From assembly GCF_900324485.2 (NCBI RefSeq), contig NC_046648.1, positions 17,047,739 to 17,111,738 of the forward strand: 64,000 nucleotides of DNA, given 5' to 3'. The translations under genes and the position numbers were made by a program. Shown piece after piece: positions 47,301-60,600 of the stretch. The DNA is from Mastacembelus armatus. Its lineage: Eukaryota > Chordata > Actinopteri > Synbranchiformes > Mastacembelidae. A model generated the notes under the pieces. It saw only the letters and a list, made by a program, of their open reading frames with translations. It ran no database searches and had not been told where the DNA came from. Each line of letters begins with the position of its first letter. The stretch's first letter is position 1.

Positions 47301-48861
47301 TATTAGTCTATTCCTTATTAAATTAAAGCACATTTTTGAGTGCAGATGGACTTTCAAGAAAAAGCACAATGCCTGCATCAAAGCTTAGCACATGCAAACA
47401 TGTCTCATAACTGACTAAAATCACTAAATGTATCCACCTTAGTATCACCCGTAGTTTATTCTCCTCCTCCTCCAAACACACAGAGAGAACCAGAGGCCCC
47501 AAAGATGGATCCACTGCTGTGAATGAGTGGTGATACTAGAAAGGAAACGGATGATTACACAGAAATCCCAGTCCAGCAAAGATCATATATTCCTAGAGAT
47601 TTTAGATACTAACTCTTGAGCAGAAGAACTCGTGGTAGATTTTGGCCTCTCCGTCTCGTTCCATGATGTCGTAGCTCTCTGGCTCGAAGCCAAAGTGGGA
47701 ACTGGTGGGACTTACATCAATAACCCTCTCCAGTGGGGGGTCTACCCAGTAGCCCCCCAACTTTGAAGGGAGGATGAGTGGCAATTCTCCACCTATTGCT
47801 AAAAGCTGAGACTAAAGACAAAAAGACACCTGATAATGAAGATAAGGGCCTGTGTTATCTTGTTTTGGGAAACAAATGTTAGGATGATCATGAAAAGCCC
47901 ACTGTTAAGACACACATATGATTATGGCCAAGCCATCTCTGGGTTTTTTTGATTTTATTTTATTCTCAGATTGAAGACTAACCTTCAGAGGCAGCGGGAA
48001 CTCACAGCGCTGCTCATTGATCCTGCTGCCCTGATGGACAAGTGGAGTATTGATGATAAGAAACTTCTGCCGCTCAGACATCTCTGGACAACACAGGATC
48101 AATTGTACTGTAACTCACCTGCAGCTTTTCAATGATTTCAAACAGCTCTGTGTCCTGTTAGAAACAACAGGCAGCAGACGTCAGACAGAAATGCAGACAG
48201 AGAGAAAGGGAAGGAGAAACGTGGTGAGGAAGAGGAACATAACAAATGATTCAGCTCTTCATGGAAACAGACATCAGAAATGTAATATATAAAAATACAA
48301 CAGGTATACTAAATAAAAATAAGAGGGCAAAAAGAATATGGGCACATAATGTTATATCACCCTCTGGTTGATGCTGGTAGAGAGGAAAGGCTTCTTTTCA
48401 GTGACAGGAGAGTCCAAGTTGTCCAGTATGTTGTCCTCTGTAGATTCAGGTCTGCAGCAACAGGTTAGACAAGAAGACAGTTCATCACTCTTCATTCACT
48501 TCTTGCAGAATACAACAAACAAAGCTCAAATATTAACTCAAAACTGCTGCAATATAATGCAAAATAAAGCCTCACCTTGTCTCATCCCCGCATGTGAATC
48601 TGTCCACACTGTCAACAAGGAAGTGAGAACTATTATAAGAAGAAAACTACATTAACCAGCTCAGATCACTTCTGTCTAAAAACATTGTCATTGTCACTGT
48701 CATTTATTTGCTATATGTGTAGCAATAATAACAGTGACTTTTTGTGGAGAATATCAGTTCCATTTGGAGACAAATAGTGTCTTTACTCACCCTCCATATG
48801 CCCCAAAAGTGAAACTTCTCTTTCTGGAGAAGGACGTGTCATTCCTCTTTTCTCTCTCCAT
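44324..48861 (-). CDS. Rap1 GTPase-activating protein, RAP1GAP/RAP1GAP2 family
   Basis: Nineteen exons join in frame to 562 aa: 48791-48861, 48576-48608, 48361-48451, 48119-48154, 47983-48030, 47614-47805, 47438-47535, 47067-47145, 46635-46688, 46465-46548, 46249-46349, 46026-46155, 45724-45885, 45418-45489, 45025-45111, 44784-44939, 44611-44694, 44501-44520, 44324-44414. It switches off Rap1 by speeding GTP hydrolysis. A GoLoco-like motif lies at about residues 66-93 ([18 protein letters not shown]). The RapGAP core has [29 protein letters not shown] and [10 protein letters not shown], with the catalytic Asn thumb at about N348. The N-terminal [12 protein letters not shown] and C-terminal [14 protein letters not shown] point to RAP1GAP2 rather than RAP1GAP. 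The tail is much shorter than in human RAP1GAP2. Oddities: intron 13 uses a GC donor (CAG/GCGAGT) and exon 18 is only 20 nt. The last exon is the one copied into the gstk1 array. Confidence 0.88.
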
Positions 48862-49980
48862 ACCGTTGGTGTCAGTGTGAATGTTTGTACATGCCAGTTT
48901 GCTGCTGAGTCAATCAGGGCTGGTTACGGTTGAATTAATTCACTCTATCATTCTGTCACTCCTCCTCTCTCTCTCTCTGCCCCCTGCCTCTCACTCATTT
49001 AAGCTTCCTTTTCCTCCCTCTGTCCTGCTGTCAGCCAGACAGGCAGCATTAACCCGCTCATGCTCACAGGTGTAGCAGCCATCACAAGCTATACGACCGA
49101 CATGGTCAGGCTGCTTCGTGTCATCAGTCCTCCTGCTTGAATAAACACCGGTGTTGATTTCTCAGACTGACTGAGCTTAAAGATAGACTTGTAAATAAAT
49201 AAAGAAACGGGTGAGACATTTTCCCCTGGACCTGTTACCCTTTGAGTTAGCAAGGATCATCAATTATTGACAGCGCACACAGTGAGGGTGAGGAGATAGA
49301 CAGCAGGGGAGGGTGAAGTTGGCCTGAGGACAGGAAGAGAGAGAGAGGAAGACAAAAAAAAAAAAAAAAGACAGAGAGGAGATATATACATTTAAATGGT
49401 GCCACACATGACAAATTACTTCTTTCTTTTTTGCTGTGAATCTTAATGACATAATATTAATTGCGGTATCCATGTGTTTATCATAATACAAGATTTTCAC
49501 TGAAAAACAAAAGCCGTTCTGCATCCTTAAAGCTATTGATTGTCTTTTGACCAGAAGTGAAAGAAATTCCAAGTGCTCTTACTGACAGCCTATCAATATG
49601 TAAACAGGCTCCTTTATAAATAATAGCAAATAATCATTCTGCAGCAAAATGTCCCAATGAGAGATATTTTACAATATATTATATGAATATATTGAATCAG
49701 ACATTTAAGCCAATAACAGTTCGTCCTCTTCTTATTAGATGATCCACTATTAGAGAACTGTCTGTGCTTATCTTCAGAGCGCTCTTTATCAATTGGTCAC
49801 TTATTTACAGAAAAGGGATTTCAAATTCAAAACACTGTTGAATCTCTGTTTTACAGTAGGCAACGACCGCCTGTAAGACGGTAGATGATTGGTCACTTGA
49901 AACGCCACTCAAAAAAGTTTGTGCTCTCATTGGTCTAGATCCCATCCGCCTCCTCTCATTGCAGCAGTCGATACCCGCGG
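48862..49980. other. Divergent intergenic region between Rap1GAP-like gene and casp2
   Basis: The Rap1GAP-like gene reads left and casp2 reads right from this ~1.1 kb stretch, so it probably holds both promoters. A CT-rich microsatellite lies near 48960-48985 and a poly-A run near 49353-49369. Inverted CCAAT boxes (ATTGG) occur at about 49888 and 49929. No gene is supported. Confidence 0.5.
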
Positions 49981-50103
49981 AAGTTGGTTTGCGGAGTGGG
50001 ACGGGATGTTTTTAATTTGCGTGAAATAGTGTAAAAACAAGTCGGAGGTTTTGGTGTAGCTTCTGGGGATTGTTTGGTAACCTGTTGCAGAAAGAGAAAG
50101 ACG
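49975..50103 (+). promoter_or_regulatory. casp2: casp2 promoter and non-coding first exon (approximate)
   Basis: The sequence is locally GC-rich without a TATA box, with CCGCGGAAGTTGG (ETS-type core GGAAGT) near 49977 and CCAAT boxes just upstream. A donor GTAAGA follows GAAAGACG at 50103. The exon start is not determined. Confidence 0.4.
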
Positions 50104-50519
50104 GTAAGAACACGGTGGGGAGGGAATAACACGTCGCTTAGTTTAATGCAAGAAGGTCAGTCGAAGTTAGCTTGCTAGCTAGTTAGCATTGGTCTTTAGC
50201 CACCAGCGTTCAGGTTCAACGTAACTTAACTAACTGCTGGATTTTGCATCGTGATGTTTTGTCAGTGGAAAAATATGAAACTACCCAGTAAGCTGGTAAA
50301 TCGTTAGTTGAATATAACTGTATAACGTTACACCTGCATTGCTGAGCTTTTATCGTTGGTTGTTTTATTTTTGATGATTTATAGTGAGATGCTGGAGTTG
50401 TTGACACTGTCCTTCCCTTCATTACACTGTGATTTTGTTTTAATAGTTTTGTTGTTTTAGTGGTACGGAGCCTCATGTGTGTCCTATTGCTTGTCCCGTG
50501 TCCAGTCTATCGGAGCAAA

Positions 50520-53500
50520 ATGCTGGAGTGTGGCATGCTGGAGCGGGACAGACTCACTCTTCGGAGACAGTCTGCTGTTCTCTGCAAACAACTGGTGGTG
50601 GATGAGATACTCATTCAGTCACTGCAAGCAGATGACATCCTAACCGAGAGCATGGCAGAGAGCATCATGGTATGTGGACACTGACAGATGTGATAATGCC
50701 TCCTGTAATAAAAAGTTTTCCAATAGTCAGTCAAAAGACAACGAGTGATTGTTAACAGATGGTCAGCTGCGACTTTTGTGAGCCACATACACCTTGAAGT
50801 TTAGATACACCTGCTTAAATTTATGTTAATAGGTTGTCACTTGCCTACCAGCACCTTTGGTGAAAGGTTTGGTCAACTTTAGGTCCATGGATCAGTCACA
50901 ACCCCTAATAAAGGGTAAAAAGATTACAGAGAACATGTCAGCCTTTTCTCTTTTCTGTGTAAAATACTGTTTACTTTCACTGTTTAGGCCATTGATGGTA
51001 TCTTAGATTGATGTTTTGTTATTGGTTATTATTCGCCTCCATACTAAGGACATGTGCGTTGCTGAGGGATTAGACATTGGTTAGACAAGCAGATGTTGTT
51101 TCATGTGTCCTGTGACAAAACAGTAGGAAATCAGTAAAGAACTTGAAAAGCAAGAGGTAAATTCTTCAGATGTTTGAAATGTAGTTTCATGTGAGTTAAA
51201 TTGCCAAATGACAGAATAAATCTTTTAGCTAATGAAACAATTCCATATAAACAGACAGCTTTCATGCTAGACAATTCATGTCCATTGGACTGTCAACAAT
51301 ATTCACCGGGCAGTGTTTGAAAAAAATGTAATGTAGTTTGAATTGTATCCGTGTTAAATAGTGGATCTAATTAGGTTTACTATTAGATTTAATCTTTGTG
51401 TTCTTTGATTGTTTCTAATCTCCTCAACTCTAGGCTGAGCAAACATCTCAGAAACGAAGCTGGCGTTTGTTACTACTCCTACCAAAGCGAGGCCCCAGAG
51501 CCTTTAACAGTTTTTGCGCAGCTCTACGAGACACCGAGCAGCAGCACCTGTGTGACCTGCTCACACAATCACCACAAAAAGATGGTAGAGAGACACATGT
51601 AGAAGTGAGTGTGAACATCAGTGCACATCACTACACAAAACTATGCCCAAGAGCATTATAGTAGACGTAGTGCATTTCTAGACTGTTTTCTACCTCACAG
51701 AGTATTCAGCTTGATGAAGAGCCAGAGGGAAAGGCAGGGCAACTGCTCATACAAACAGCAGAAAAGAAGAGAGAGGTGAGCAAATTGCTTACAGTCCCTC
51801 AGCCATGACTACTGCCAGTTTAGTGATTGAATTCAATTACTCAAACGCTCAAAGATTCAAGAATAATGTGTACACTTTTCTGATAGCAGTATGCTGCAGT
51901 TATTTGATCTTCTGCAGAAATCCATAGTAGACAGAGAGGAAAAGAGTGAGGTCAGCAGCACCACGTCATGGCCAGCTGAAGCCTCAGATAGCTGCCCGCG
52001 CTCAGAGTCATCCTTCAGTAGGTCAGTCCCAGTCAGGGAGGAGGACAGGAACAAAGACAGACAGAGAATGAAGAAAAGAGGAAGAGATAAGCAGACAGAT
52101 GTGAGAATCACTAACCACATCCATCTTAAGTTAGAAAACTATATGGCCTACGTGCATAGTGGGACAGCAGGCAGGAGCTTCCCTATAATAATTATGATTG
52201 CCGTTGTCATATTCCCACAGTGAACAGCAACTGTCGCTGCTGCTGCCACTGCAAAGGACAAAATCCTTTGTTGTGTTACCGCCTAATCTCGTCTTTCTGT
52301 TTGTTTATAATATTTTGTGTGTGATTTTGAATTTCAGAGGTTTGTGGATTCTTCTCTCCCACTTCCAACCCAGGAAGCTATTGCACCCAAGAGAGCAAGG
52401 ACACATGGTGAGTGGTCTTGCATGTTCAACGTTAATATTTTTCTGTTTCCATGAAGACACGGGTTGGTGTGTGGACAAAAGAGTTTAACTATTGTCTGGT
52501 TTATTGAGGCAGGTAGAACATAGTTTAACAAAAAGACTTCCATAGTAAGCAGCCACTCACTTGTGTTTATCTGTTTGAGCTGTTATATAATCTCACACTG
52601 AGGAAAGTGTGGGAGTGGCTATTGTCTGTACCTGCTGGTGTCTCACTGTAAGAATGACTCATTCACAGACTGTATTACAAAGTTTGTCGCACTACTTCTG
52701 CAGGGAGTTCACAATGATCTGAAATCTTTGCATCAGCAATTTAATTTGTAAAAAGTATAATTCCGTGTCTTTGTGTGTGGCTGTTGTTTGTGTCAGATTC
52801 CATGGAATTTAGTCTAGATGCAGATAGCCCCATCACCACTCCTGTGCTCCCATGCACTTCTGCCTTTTACCTATCACACTGCCAGCAGGTAAAATACTTA
52901 CTTGACTTGGTCACCTTGAAAAGAACTTTTATAGACACATTATTTTTCTGTAGGTGTTTTGTAAATATGTTATTTTAGACTCATTTATTTTTTCCATTTT
53001 TCACTTTTTTTTTCTCCATTTCTTTTCCCTGTTTTTCTCTCTCACTTTCCCCACTTCAGTCGTACAGAATGAACTCTTCCCCTCGTGGCTTTGCCTTGGT
53101 GATCAGTAACGTCACCTTTGATGCTTGTGCTGCTCCTGATCTTGACCACAGGAAGGGGGGTGAAGTTGATGATGAAGTCCTTAGGAAGGTCTTCACAGAG
53201 CTCGACTACCTAGTTACTGTACACAGAAACCTACCTGCTCAGGTAAAACATACATGCTGCAACCTTATAATGTTAAAAAGCCACTAAGCCAGCTCCTGTA
53301 CATTCAGTTCCCATTTTTTAGGGCTGTTCACTGTAACTTTGTTCTGACAAAACAACACACATATTTAAAGTCATCTGTTCTAAGAAACTTTAAGAGGACA
53401 AGCGGTAATAGGGACTTTAACCCTCTGGGGTCTGAGGGTGTTTTGGGGCCCTGGACAAGTTTTGACATGCCCTGACATTTGTGCTTTTTTCAGTTGCTTT

Positions 53501-55920
53501 TAAACATATTAATGGCTAAAGTCTGATAACATAATGAGCCTTTCAGTCAGGAATGTAGCTGAGAGGGAATTAGTGCATACGGATTAAATGAAAAGTGATG
53601 ATTTGTTTTTGACTTGAATTGTTTCATTTAAAAGAAGACATTTCAAGCCATGTATTTCCTATTTTTATGAGGCAAGTATTCATCGATCCCTGAGGGTTAA
53701 ATGGAATTACTATTCAAAACCAGAAACATAAAACTATGTAACGACATGACTACGTTATCAACCTGTTCCATATTAAAGAAATCGGCTTCACCTGAAAACC
53801 TTAGACATGGGCTTATTGATGTCCTCTATGCCAGAGTTTTCATAATTCTTTATTCTTTGTGTAGGGCATGAAGACTTGTATTGAGAACTTTTGCCGACTG
53901 CCGGAACACAGGACGGTGGACAGCTGTGTGGTGTGTCTCCTCTCACACGGAGTGGAAGGAGCTGTGTATGGCACAGATGGACAGCTCCTGCAGGTGTGTT
54001 TCTTTGATAGTTTTTTGTGCCTATGTATGTAATGTTAATTATGGTTAAAGACACAACCATTTTTACACACATTTAACATCTGTTTGTGTCACTGGGTCAT
54101 TGGGTCAGCTGGACTGGATCTTTGAGGCCTTCGACAATGTGCATTGTCCGCTGCTACAAAACAAACCAAAGATGTTTTTCATTCAGGCCTGCAGAGGAGG
54201 TAAGACTTTGTGTGAATAGGAGACCCATAAAGAATAAGTGTTTCTAGGCATTCCTGGGCATGTGTTAGACTACATGTCAACTCTTCTGAATCTCAGCTAC
54301 ATCCTAAAACCATGTCAGTGTGAGTGAACAGACAGATGTCAATCTGTTCCTCTATATGTCCAGATTTTGTCTGCCGTCACCCCACTGGGACAAATAACCT
54401 AGGTGGTAGTTTCACAGCTGTCCATCATCCACACAGTTCCAGATGCTGCTGATTTTATAATAATCTATAAACAATCCAAACAATAATAGTACATAAACAT
54501 GTAATTAATCTGCAGCTTAACCATGCTCTCAGCTGATTAGTCAGTCTCTGTGATGGATGTTTTGGCCTGAACACACAGCTGATGATGCCCCTGACAAATC
54601 TCAGGAGCATTCCTAATTACTGTCATGCATTTCCTCACTACACCATAGAGCCCACCACAGATGTTCTGCTGAAAGCCCATTAAATGTAGCTGGCCACTGC
54701 GGATGGTTTTCAGGGAAAATAATTGTTTTGTTACAATGTTCAGGCTCTCGCTGATTATGAAAATCTTAAAAAAATATATGTTGGGGTTCCTGAATTTAAG
54801 TTACATAAGTAATTTATTTAAATATTCAGGCTGCAGTGACATAAGACAAGCCTACAGTAAGAAAAAGGTTGTCTCAACAAGGATTATTCCTGCCCTGGTT
54901 TTTGTACCAAATAATAAAAATGCCAGATTTTAAAGGCTAAATTAATTTTTTATTTTCCAGATGAGATGGACTGTGGAGTGGAGCAGGTAGATGGACCAGC
55001 AAGGACCTGCTCACCAAGTTGTGAACAACGGGATGCTGGGAGGGAAGGACAAGGAAGTGGAGACTCCAGACAGAGAGGGGATGTGGGGAGGCCCAGGATT
55101 AAACTACCACAGCGGTCTGACATGATCTGTGGTTTTGCATCTCTCAAAGGTCAGAGAATTTGTAAGTTTGTCTCTTTTTGCTATTCTCATTTGCATTTCT
55201 TTAAGTATTAAAATGTGAGTAAAAGACACCAAAGAAGAAAAAGACAATATCTGGTTCTGCTGCACTGACTTGAGCCTTTTTTTCAAAAATGTCTGTCATG
55301 AGTTTATGTTATAAGAGAACAATGTAAAATTGGTAGATTACACCTTTCGGCAATACTCATGTTGGCTGATAAAGTTTCCTTTGAAATCTGCTTTCTGCTT
55401 TGGAGTGAGCTCAGATTACTTTTCCATGGCAGATACAACAGTTTAACTAACATTGTTCATTGAATTATGGTTTCTGTTTCCAATTTTGTAAATACCAGAA
55501 ACCACATTTGCTTTTCCACTTGCAGCTCCTCTCAGTGTATTAAGCCTTTGTTTGATCTCTTCCTCCTCAAGGCACAGCAGCCATGCGAAACACCAAGAGA
55601 GGATCCTGGTTCATCCAGGAACTTAACACAGCACTCCGCCTCCATGCCAGAGACACACACCTTGCAGACATTCTGGTGCAGGTGAACAAAAATATTTGAT
55701 ACTTTCATATGCTGCATGCACTGTGTAAAATATACTTTTAGATTAGTTAACTTCTTTAAGGCAGCACCTGTGTTTTTCTCTGTAGGTCAACGGGAGAATT
55801 AAGGAGCGAGAGGGTTACGCCCCAGGCACAGCACACCATCGGTGCAAAGAGATGTCAGAGTTCACCAGCTCATTGTGCAAAGACCTCTACCTGTTCCCCA
55901 AGTACCAGCCCCAGTATTGA
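50520..55920 (+). CDS. casp2: Caspase-2
   Basis: Eleven coding exons: 50520-50669, 51434-51604, 51701-51775, 52338-52407, 52797-52888, 53060-53242, 53865-53993, 54109-54199, 54961-55149, 55572-55681, 55786-55920; 464 aa (human 452). The N-terminal CARD (about 1-105: [34 protein letters not shown]) binds PIDD1/RAIDD in the PIDDosome. The caspase domain has [12 protein letters not shown], catalytic His at about 275 (LLSHGVEG), catalytic Cys at about 318 (FFIQACRG), then the Asp-containing inter-subunit linker, [26 protein letters not shown] and the end [10 protein letters not shown]. It is an apoptosis and ploidy-checkpoint protease of nucleus and cytosol. The start is ambiguous: an in-frame ATG at 50475 would add 15 residues if the acceptor at 50460 is used; I chose 50520 after the CCAG acceptor at 50505 because the CARD begins there. 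Synteny with gstk1 supports orthology. Confidence 0.93.
53417..53700. mobile_element. piggyBac-like MITE in casp2 intron 6
   Basis: A 284 bp block is bounded by TTAA on both sides. Its ends are imperfect inverted repeats: CCCTCTGGGGTC inside the left TTAA and the complement of GATCCCTGAGGG inside the right. TTAA target duplication with CCC ends is the hallmark of piggyBac-type non-autonomous elements. There is no coding frame. Confidence 0.6.
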
Positions 55921-57600
55921 TATGCAAATACGAATCTACTTAGATTAATACACACAGAGCATTCCAAGTGTTGAGGGCACAAAACTGTTCATTCTGTATC
56001 AAGTACTGCCACACGCTCACACCTTCCCATGTTACAGCTTCATTCAAATTCGGTCATATTTTCTGATTAAATATTTCCTTAGCTTACCATTACACACAAG
56101 TTGTCAGAAGAGAAAAAGGAGACAAGTTATGTTAATCCACCTGTATCAGAAATGGACAATATATTAGCATACAGCTTATGTTTGTAGCAGTGTTTGCCGG
56201 TGTCTTTGCCAGTTAGAGGGTTTAGATGTTAATTCTTTTTAGTGAAACATTTTTATTTTTGTTTTTTAAATTTTCTAACTGCACAGCTACTTTGAGGTTT
56301 TTCTCTCTTTTTAAGCTATATTTTGTACACAGATCTATTTTTGTGGCTTTATTTTGTATGAAATTGTTTTTATAAGGAATTTTAATCCCATTTTATTTGT
56401 ACATAACTCTTGTTGCATGTTGCGACCATGTCTTGTTTTTATGTTAGTGACAAGCAGGGGGCAGCACAGCAGAGACAAATGCATTTCATCATCCCCCTCA
56501 TCAATACTATTTATTTCCTGCAGTTCAAAATGATCCATACCGTCATGATCGCAGGCAGCTTTTTAGTTACAGACAGCTGCCAAGATACAGTAAACAGTAA
56601 AACTGTAAAGTTATAGCTGCAGATTTGGAACTGCTCTGTCAGAGTAGTTGACATTTTTTGCCTCACATAATTTGCCTTATGAAATGGAAGAACACCTTAA
56701 GGGCAGCACTGGAACAAAATCTTGACACGCTTCAGTCATTTTTTTTTTTTTTTTCTTTGCTTCTGTTTGTTCAGTCAGGACATTTTTACCCTTTTCATCT
56801 TAGATTTTATGAAGGTACCCCCTGAAATCCTTCAAATTTCTCCTCATATCAGCTGTGTAACTGTATATGTGTCCCTGTCAGGGTGGCAGGCTGCCAGGGG
56901 AATGTGGTGCTACTTGTGGGGTCATACAGCCACTGTTTGAACTATGAACTTTATACTAACTCTGACTCCTAATAGTCTTTCCACCTGTGTGGACGCTTTA
57001 CATTTAGCTGCTGTATTTTACTGTATTAGACACAGTACAAGGACAAAACATGTATTTCCTATGTCTTCCATAGACAGTATGCAGTTTTCTAGAGCAGCCT
57101 GTGCCATGTCAGGGCAATCTATAAGACAAATTTACTACAATGGTGGTGCTTACACAGTGTATTGTTTCACTTTGGCACCCCCCACAAGAAGGAAATCTAT
57201 TTTTCATTGATGTTTCTGAGAAAAGCCATGACCAGGCAAAATGTGTTTAGTTACAACAGTGTTGTAGTAAAGAAAACAGAATATATGGTTGAAACGGTAT
57301 TGATTTTTATCCATCTGTAAACAAAGATGCTTCCAAGCTGTGTGTGAGTTGCCTGTGGTAGGATTCACCCTGGTCTGGAACATACTTTTGTGGTTTGGTT
57401 GTTATCACCGGGTAAATATAGTAGAAAAAAACAAGAGATTTGTATGTAAGGGGAACCCAATGCAGTGAGTGCACTCAATGCACCTCACTCAGTGAGGTAT
57501 TCTGAAAGTTCATATTCTGCTCTGGTGAGGTACAGCCGGATGATATTTTCTTTCTGTCAACACTGACTGCCAAATGTTGTATACAATAAATAGGCCATGG
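55921..57600 (+). other. casp2: casp2 3' untranslated region (probable)
   Basis: AT-rich sequence after the casp2 stop has no supported gene. A poly-A signal AATAAA at about 57585 (TATACAATAAATAGG) is a plausible 3' end, which would give a ~1.7 kb UTR. An earlier signal near 56066 (ATTAAA) could also be used. Confidence 0.4.
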
Positions 57601-60600
57601 TTTTTAAGTAAGACTGGTTTAGTTTTTCTTACATACATGTTTGTGCTCGTCTGCATGTTTTGTGGTTTAGGCTGAATCCTGTAGCACATGTATGACAGCT
57701 CTGCACAAATGTGCACCGTGGCTGCTTCTGTGCGTGCTCCACTTTATTTGATCCTCCTTGTTGCTGTGTTTGTGTGTGTTGTTTGCAGTGTACAGCCTGT
57801 CCCCTACGTTCTCAGGTATAGTATAACTGTCTCCCCACTATTCCACCGCGCTCAGGTCTCCCCATGCTGTGCCTGGGACGTATGTATCTCTCACACTGCC
57901 TGCCACTGAGTGATAATGTTCTTAGTGTATCAGATAGAGGCCCAGCCAGCTGTCCACAGTCATTCTCCCTTGACACACACACACAAGCGCACGCGCGTGG
58001 TCAGAGTAACACATTTCTTGCTGGCGTTCAGTGTAACAGTGAGATTAGGTTGTTATGTGCAGGCGTGTGCACCACAAAGCAGGGCGGGGTTAAGCAGGAT
58101 CTGTGTGTCTTTGTGGGTGTCATAATGGCTGCCTGTCTCATCAACCTCGGAAGAGGAACAAAAGTTTATAGAGATCCACCACCGAGTTCAAGATGGTTAG
58201 AACATGCCCGAGAGGGTTGTGGTCTCACTGGGGTGCAGAGCAGTGTTAGTCTACCCTGAAAGCCTGTGGGCAGCTTTTAGCAAACGACGCCCATACATGC
58301 TTAGCTGTCTTAGCGCCTCTGGATATCTGAACCTGCTGCAGAGGTGAAGCAACATGGAGATCACTTTACTGTTTGGAGCGCTTTTGGGATGTGTGTTTTA
58401 CTGTGGGTGGGCACATAGGGTGGTGGGGGATATTTTTTCCATGTGGGTGTACTGCCATATCATGTGAGTGTTATGGGGATTGCCTTGCATCATTGGCTGA
58501 TTAGGTGTGAGCTGTCATAGTACTGTCATGTGCACCTACCTTCTCGCATTGCAGGGGCAGCCCTATGGGGCGAGGGGGTGCTCTTGCAAACCTCCACCCC
58601 CCACCATCACCACCCCTGTCCAAACAAGAACAGTTCATCCAAACACACACATCTAATGACCGGCTGGCAGGGAGGGTGCTACTAAGGGCAACAAGTTGAG
58701 TGTGTGTGTTATTAGGTGTCTGCAGTTCTAATAAAGGAAAGCACTGCGTCCTTCACTGTCTCAGCAGATGGCTTTGCTCTGCTTTGTCCGCCTGTCTGAT
58801 TTCTATCTGTGTGTCTGTCAGTCTTGCCGTGGTGCTGGATGGCTCACAGCCTCTGGATCATCTGGAGAAGAGCACGTTCTGGAAGGGCAACATCTATGTT
58901 TTTTGATTTTCTCTATGTAATAAATGCGTCTTGAGTTTATAGGAGAGTGAGAAACTTTAGACGAGGTTTGCATGTTTATGTGACCTTGTGTAAAGTGTGT
59001 AATTATAAGAGAAAGTTATTGTCTGGTGTTACTCATGCCACTGGAAATGCTGGGGTGTCCAGCGTGGTTATTTTTGGATCAGTGACAGCGTGTCAATGGC
59101 TGCAGATGCATCGCAAAGGAAGGCTCTGAGATACCAACAGACCCTGGTAGGTCTTTACCATGTCTTCCCTCACCTGTCTGCCTGTTTGTCTGCTGCCCTA
59201 TCAGTCTCTTTAACTGTCCTTCCTTTCCTCTCATTTAATCTCTCTTCAGCTGGTTCTTCCCTACTGCTCCATCTATACCTCCTCTTTTCCCTAATTCATC
59301 ACTTTTCTCCCACTGCTACCTCCTAGTCATCTGTTTCTCTGTCGCATTGTTTCTGACTGACAAACTGCTTGTATCTTTCATTGTTCTCTATAACATCACA
59401 CAAAGTCCTCATAAAGCCCTTGTGTTGAATCGCTGCTCTGCATCTTACTAGCGTCCTCCTGCTCCCCTGGTCTATTTTCCTCTTGAACAAGATTTCTCCA
59501 ACGTAATTTCAAGTTTATTTGTACAATCAACATTAACATTCACTGCTGGTTTCACAACCACCCAGGTTATGAGACACTAAGCAAAGGCGATAAATGAGAA
59601 GTCATCCTTGCAATAAACAGATTATATTTGGACTTTAAAACTCCAATCTTTTACTTGATCGCTCATGATTGACTGGTTTCTTTGCATTGCCTCAGTTACA
59701 TCTTTACGTTCCATGTGACCTTTTCTGTCTCTTATCTGTACGCCTCCTCAAGATGCAACCTTGTAAAGTCATTTCTGTTTTCATGTGTTGGCAGATATAA
59801 ATACCTATATACAGGAAACCTGAGCAGACAAGTTAGATGAACGTGCTGAGATGAAGTCATGTCAGTATATCTTCAGGTTCATATGTTTAAATGCTCAACA
59901 AGAATGATGGTCATTCCTCCTACCAGCATCTTGTCTGCCAGTCTTTTCCAGCTGCTTCATCCAATCACAGTGGTTCTATGACTGTTTTCTGTGGATGATC
60001 TTGGGTGATATTGTTAAAATCCAGTTTTTTTTTTCCCCCAAATTTGGTTATGAATTATAAGAGACAAGTGGCAGATGCATTAGCAACTGAGGTTAGAGCA
60101 GCTGGCGTGTTACAGAAGCCTGAGTAACTGACAAAGTGAGGAACAGCAATGGCAAAGTGTCAGTACCGCTCCTTTTCTCCTTTGAGGGGATGCACAATTG
60201 CCCAAAACAAAATCCCAAATCCCCATCCCTCCTGTAGCCTCTTCAGTGGCCACGGGTCAGATATAAATAAGAAATCTCGCTCAACCACATTATTTAGAGG
60301 CTTAATTTCTCACGGCAAATTCACACATCTCCCAGGTGTGAAAGCTGTGATGGCACTCTCTGTGTTTGTGTGTCCTTGTGGGTGAGAGGAAACTAGAGCT
60401 TTGATGGATTTGAGAAGTCAATGTGTGAAACCTAATAATTAATGATAATATATAATTAATTTTATTTAAGGTCACCTAAATCTTCACAGATGCACATGCT
60501 GGTGCTGGGAGTTGATGTTAAAGCTGGGTTAAATTTGGTTCAAAGGTTAAGTATTTAATACAATTGTTTAAAAGGTTTAAGGGTCCCTAATTTCCTAGAT

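Noticed and set aside
49264-49572. 102-codon minus-strand frame upstream of casp2
   Set aside because: It runs through a poly-A and GA-rich stretch, has no splice logic and shows no homology.
57864-58259. 131-codon plus-strand frame after casp2
   Set aside because: Low-complexity CA-repeat text, no domain, and a second overlapping frame is equally open.
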